DNA of 8,410 bases, from the NCBI GenBank assembly GCA_934255105.1, contig CAKQNH010000163.1, forward strand, positions 1-8,410, in the 5' to 3' direction. This document shows, piece after piece, positions 6,333-8,410 of this stretch. Below the pieces are notes generated by a model that saw only the letters and a program-made list of their open reading frames with translations, was not told the DNA's origin and did not search any database. Origin of the DNA: an uncultured Pirellulaceae bacterium. Lineage in GTDB: Bacteria > Planctomycetota > Planctomycetia > Pirellulales > Pirellulaceae. The stretch's first letter is position 1, and each line of letters begins with the position of its first letter. Both the position numbers and the translations under genes were made by a program.

Positions 6333-8036
6333 CTACTCGTCCAATTTCAGATCTTGCCAGATGGTCAGCGACTTCTGGCTAGCGCGGTCTGCGGCGGCAC
6401 CGTCCCACACAGCGAAGGCCACCGACACTCGTCCACCGGCAGCCAGTGGGACGCCGCCGGCTTGTGCATCGGTTGCCAACGGGCGTGTTAAGACAACGTT
6501 CCACCGGCCGTCTTGCCAGACACCTCGTCCGCGCACATTGCGATTGGCAGGCAGGCGAAAGGTCACGCTGCCTGGGCCGACAGCGGCTAAGCTGGAGGCA
6601 CCCGTGGGGCCGCTCATGGGTACGATCGGATTGCCGCTGGCTCGAGCGGGCAAGGACAGATTGGTTTGGGCCGCTAGGCGTGCTCCAGGGCGATCGATCT
6701 CTACTGAGTCGACGGCACCTTCGCTCAGTGGATAGCGATCCACCACCTCGCGCGGGTAGGGCTCTCGGTAGCCGGTCGCCTGCGTTTGTCGATTGGCATC
6801 CCAGTACCAAATGTCGACCGGCGATTGCGGGCTACCCATCCCCAGAAACGGTTCGCTAGGACCGGCGACCATCTGCATGGCAACCGCGTCTTTAAAGCTC
6901 TCGCTGAACGATGCTTGTACGTCCTGGCTGGGGTCCAACCAAGAGATGCGAACTGCCAGGACTTGGCCATCGTGGGCCGCCTGTACGCGCAATTCGGGAG
7001 CGACTCCGTTTCGCCACCACAGTGGCATGACGCGCAGTTCAACCGCTGCAATGTCGGACCACTCAGGGGCTTCGGCTGCTTCAGGAACCGTGCCAACCAA
7101 GCGCTGCGCGGTGATCGTCTCTCGGTTGAGTACCACTTGCTCCCGCTGCTGTGGTGTCGACAGCGAGCGGATGTAGTGGATCATGTCGGCCACTTGTGCG
7201 GCAGTAAACTGATTGGAACTCGGCATTGGGGATCCGGGCATACCGTACACGATGCGTCTGTAGAGCGACTGCGGATCGTGGCCACCTTTGAAAATACCCA
7301 GCGTGAAGTCTCGGGCTGTGCTCGGCATATTCTCGGCGTCGAACATGGCGATTCCCGTCTCTCCCCTTCCATCCTCGCCGTGACACTGGGCGCAGCCGCT
7401 GGAGACATATAGTTCATGGCCGCGCTGGACTGCAGCCGGAGTTGCCTCCGCCAGTTCGGGGACTTGGCTGCTGAGGCCCGCAGTGATCGAGCGGTTGACA
7501 TAATCGTCTATCTCAACCTCGACATCTTCATCGGTTAATTCATCTTCATCCAAGCCTTCCACTTCGCGCAGCATGTTGACGTAGAAATCTCGTGCACCGG
7601 CGGCGCGTAGGCGATAGACCTCGTCGACCAAGGCTTCGCGATCGGCCTCGGGCAGATGCCCCCAGGGTGGCATCGACGAACCGGGCATACCGCGCAACAG
7701 CACTGCGTGCAGATCCTGGCGCGATGGGACGCTATTCTGAGTGCTCACTAGCCGGAACTTTCCCGAGCGCAGATCGCGCGGTCGCGGGAACAAGTACTTG
7801 GCCGCTGCAGCCGAGCCACTGCCATCGTCGCCGTGGCAGCCTGCGCAGTGCTCTACATAGAGCTGCCGCGCGTGGTCAGCCGTGGCGAGCTGTTCGGTCT
7901 GTGGCGAATGAGGGCTGCGCTCTTGCGCGACCAAGCTGGGTATGCCAGGCAGATAGAAACCGGCACTTATCGCCAAGCCCCACGCGGCATAGGGCCACTT
8001 GCATTGAGTGCGTATCGAGTCGGACATGATATTCAT
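6333..8036 (-). CDS. nxrC-like: Secreted triple-haem gamma subunit: two cytochrome c domains fused to an ethylbenzene-dehydrogenase-type haem-b domain
   Basis: This 567-aa protein is the likely electron exit of the complex. An N-terminal Sec signal (about 13-37, YAAWGLAISAGFYLPG, ending near SLVAQ) sends it to the periplasm. Cytochrome c domain 1 has CAGCH (Cys64, Cys67, His68) and a likely axial Met122 in GMPGSSMPPW. A very acidic linker follows (about 158-178). Cytochrome c domain 2 has CAQCH (Cys215, Cys218, His219) and a likely Met271 in GMPGSPMPS. From about 325 to the end the sequence resembles the gamma subunit of ethylbenzene and DMS dehydrogenases (a beta-sandwich binding haem b by Met and Lys); candidates are Met387 or Met389 in DAVAMQM and Lys555 in ASQKSLTIW. 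No transmembrane helix is seen after the signal. AGGGA lies about 9 bases before ATG 8036; Met4 has no better site. It is the first gene of the operon. The ligand assignments are inferred from family patterns. Confidence 0.88.
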   Translation of the reverse strand: MNIMSDSIRTQCKWPYAAWGLAISAGFYLPGIPSLVAQERSPHSPQTEQLATADHARQLYVEHCAGCHGDDGSGSAAAAKYLFPRPRDLRSGKFRLVSTQNSVPSRQDLHAVLLRGMPGSSMPPWGHLPEADREALVDEVYRLRAAGARDFYVNMLREVEGLDEDELTDEDVEVEIDDYVNRSITAGLSSQVPELAEATPAAVQRGHELYVSSGCAQCHGEDGRGETGIAMFDAENMPSTARDFTLGIFKGGHDPQSLYRRIVYGMPGSPMPSSNQFTAAQVADMIHYIRSLSTPQQREQVVLNRETITAQRLVGTVPEAAEAPEWSDIAAVELRVMPLWWRNGVAPELRVQAAHDGQVLAVRISWLDPSQDVQASFSESFKDAVAMQMVAGPSEPFLGMGSPQSPVDIWYWDANRQTQATGYREPYPREVVDRYPLSEGAVDSVEIDRPGARLAAQTNLSLPARASGNPIVPMSGPTGASSLAAVGPGSVTFRLPANRNVRGRGVWQDGRWNVVLTRPLATDAQAGGVPLAAGGRVSVAFAVWDGAAADRASQKSLTIWQDLKLDE

Positions 8037-8072
8037 GAGGCATGTTCCCTGTTCGATTCCGTCGATTATTCA

Positions 8073-8096
8073 AGTGGCGGATCCACTGCGTCCGCC
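8073..8096 (-). promoter_or_regulatory. Two mutually exclusive hairpins in the operon leader
   Basis: On the leader RNA GGCGGA (8096-8091) can pair with TCCGCC (8081-8076) around a 9-base loop. Alternatively AGTGG (8087-8083) can pair with CCACT (8077-8073) around a 5-base loop. The arms share bases, so only one can form at a time. The structure sits 37 bases before the gamma ATG, after the candidate promoter. This resembles a switchable leader, but short G/C-rich stems also arise by chance and no known riboswitch is recognised. Confidence 0.3.
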
Positions 8097-8105
8097 CTAG
8101 CACGC

Positions 8106-8120
8106 GCCACCGACGGCGGC
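8106..8120 (-). promoter_or_regulatory. G/C-rich leader hairpin
   Basis: GCCGCC and GGTGGC can pair over 6 bp (one G-U pair) around a GTC loop. The hairpin falls between the candidate transcription start near 8142 and the gamma start codon. No U-run follows it on the minus strand, so it is not an intrinsic terminator; it could stabilise the 5' end or be incidental. Confidence 0.3.
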
Positions 8121-8148
8121 GGTCTAGCATTGATCCCTGACCAACGAA

Positions 8149-8177
8149 AACATACAATCGCACATTAAAGAAATCAA
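8149..8177 (-). promoter_or_regulatory. Candidate sigma-70-type promoter for the operon
   Basis: Minus-strand TTGATT (8177-8172) and TATGTT (8154-8149) are separated by 17 bases, close to the TTGACA/TATAAT pattern and spacing. Transcription would start near 8142, giving a leader of about 105 bases before the gamma ATG. It is the best match I see in the gene-free region. Planctomycete promoter consensus is poorly known, so this remains tentative. Confidence 0.35.
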
Positions 8178-8245
8178 GACCCGTTTATCTGCGTTTAGGC
8201 GAGAGGTGCTGTCGATTAGCGTGCGCGAGCAACAGAAACCAACAT

Positions 8246-8258
8246 TTCTCCTGGAGAA
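8246..8258. promoter_or_regulatory. Perfect 6+1+6 palindrome upstream of the candidate promoter
   Basis: TTCTCC and GGAGAA are exact reverse complements around one central T. The site lies about 105-115 bases upstream of the inferred transcription start, a distance suited to an activator or repressor. No known regulator consensus is recognised. Confidence 0.25.
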
Positions 8259-8296
8259 TCGCAGCGAGCCCCTCTCGTTCATGCGACAAAACGACA

Positions 8297-8319
8297 CGCT
8301 AGAATTAAATTTGCTAACG
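8297..8319. promoter_or_regulatory. Imperfect AT-cored palindrome, possible operator
   Basis: CGCTAG (8297-8302) and CTAACG (8314-8319) match as inverted arms at 5 of 6 positions around an 11-base AT-rich core. The shape is like many dimeric regulator sites, but it could be chance or mark a promoter for a neighbour outside the window. Confidence 0.2.
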
Positions 8320-8410
8320 GGCCCCATTCAACGTCGCAGCCCTGCAGTGGCTGTTTCAACTCCCGCCCGCGTGTATCCTGTAATTATTCACCCTCTCGAT
8401 TAGGCTCCCA

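Larger units (their letters stand above)
8037..8410. other. Gene-free regulatory region upstream of the operon
   Basis: This 374-base stretch contains no convincing gene. The open frames within it (65-67 codons) start at weak codons or lack ribosome sites and show no protein-like composition. It holds a candidate promoter, G/C-rich leader hairpins and AT-rich palindromes, listed separately. At the extreme right edge a minus-strand frame stays open from 8409 to about 8356 and could be the tail of another gene, but 17 codons are too few to judge. Confidence 0.5.

Noticed and set aside
7592..8029. Plus-strand Arg-rich open frame of 145 codons
   Set aside because: It is antisense to the first cytochrome c domain of gamma and has the low-complexity composition of a shadow.
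8124..8327. Minus-strand 67-codon open frame upstream of gamma
   Set aside because: It overlaps the candidate promoter, has no clear ribosome site and its Cys/Arg/Ser-rich product resembles nothing known.
8337..8353. Inverted repeat CAGCC/GGCTG with a 7-base loop, considered as a terminator
   Set aside because: The stem is only 5 bp and no adequate T-run follows on either strand.
8206..8403. Plus-strand 65-codon open frame in the upstream region
   Set aside because: It starts at GTG without a good ribosome site and its product shows no domain or signal peptide.
1..8410. CRISPR arrays, tRNA or rRNA genes, insertion sequences
   Set aside because: No regularly spaced repeats, cloverleaf sequences, rRNA signatures, transposase motifs or terminal inverted repeats were seen.

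Overview
The window holds one co-directional gene cluster on the minus strand, with a roughly 370-base regulatory region at its right-hand end and the first 39 codons of a further gene at its left-hand edge. In order of transcription (right to left) the genes are: a secreted haem protein (gamma-type subunit, 8036-6333), a Tat-exported molybdopterin oxidoreductase (alpha, 6289-2822), a small unrecognised protein (2799-2449), a four-cluster iron-sulfur protein (beta, 2356-1061) and a TorD/NarJ-type chaperone (1048-197). Intergenic gaps inside the cluster are 43, 22, 92 and 12 bases, so it reads as a single operon.

The alpha and beta subunits belong to the type II (Asp-ligated Mo) branch of the DMSO reductase family. 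Their lengths (1155 and 431 aa) and sequence signatures resemble the periplasmic nitrite oxidoreductase (NXR) of Nitrospira and anammox bacteria more than cytoplasmic NarGH, as judged from memory of those sequences. The inferred electron path is Mo-bis-MGD, then FS0 in alpha, then four clusters in beta, then haem b and two haems c in gamma, ending at a soluble periplasmic carrier or an oxidase. No NarI-type membrane subunit, nitrate/nitrite transporter or cofactor-synthesis gene lies in the window. The complex could oxidise nitrite or reduce nitrate or another oxyanion; the sequence alone does not settle the direction or substrate.

The organism is probably a bacterium of the Planctomycetes. 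The reasons are the moderate GC content by eye, the NXR-like proteins, and the edge gene, whose mature N-terminus (AEDFDRPPIRYSES) resembles secreted planctomycete proteins I remember. This is a guess from style, not a proven assignment.

Region by region: 1-119 is the start of a secreted protein; 120-196 is an AT-rich spacer with a small inverted repeat; 197-8036 is the operon; 8037-8410 has no convincing gene but contains a candidate promoter, leader hairpins and two palindromes that could be regulator sites. The points most worth a second look are the NXR-like complex itself, its unusual triple-haem gamma subunit encoded first in the operon, and the unknown small gene between alpha and beta.
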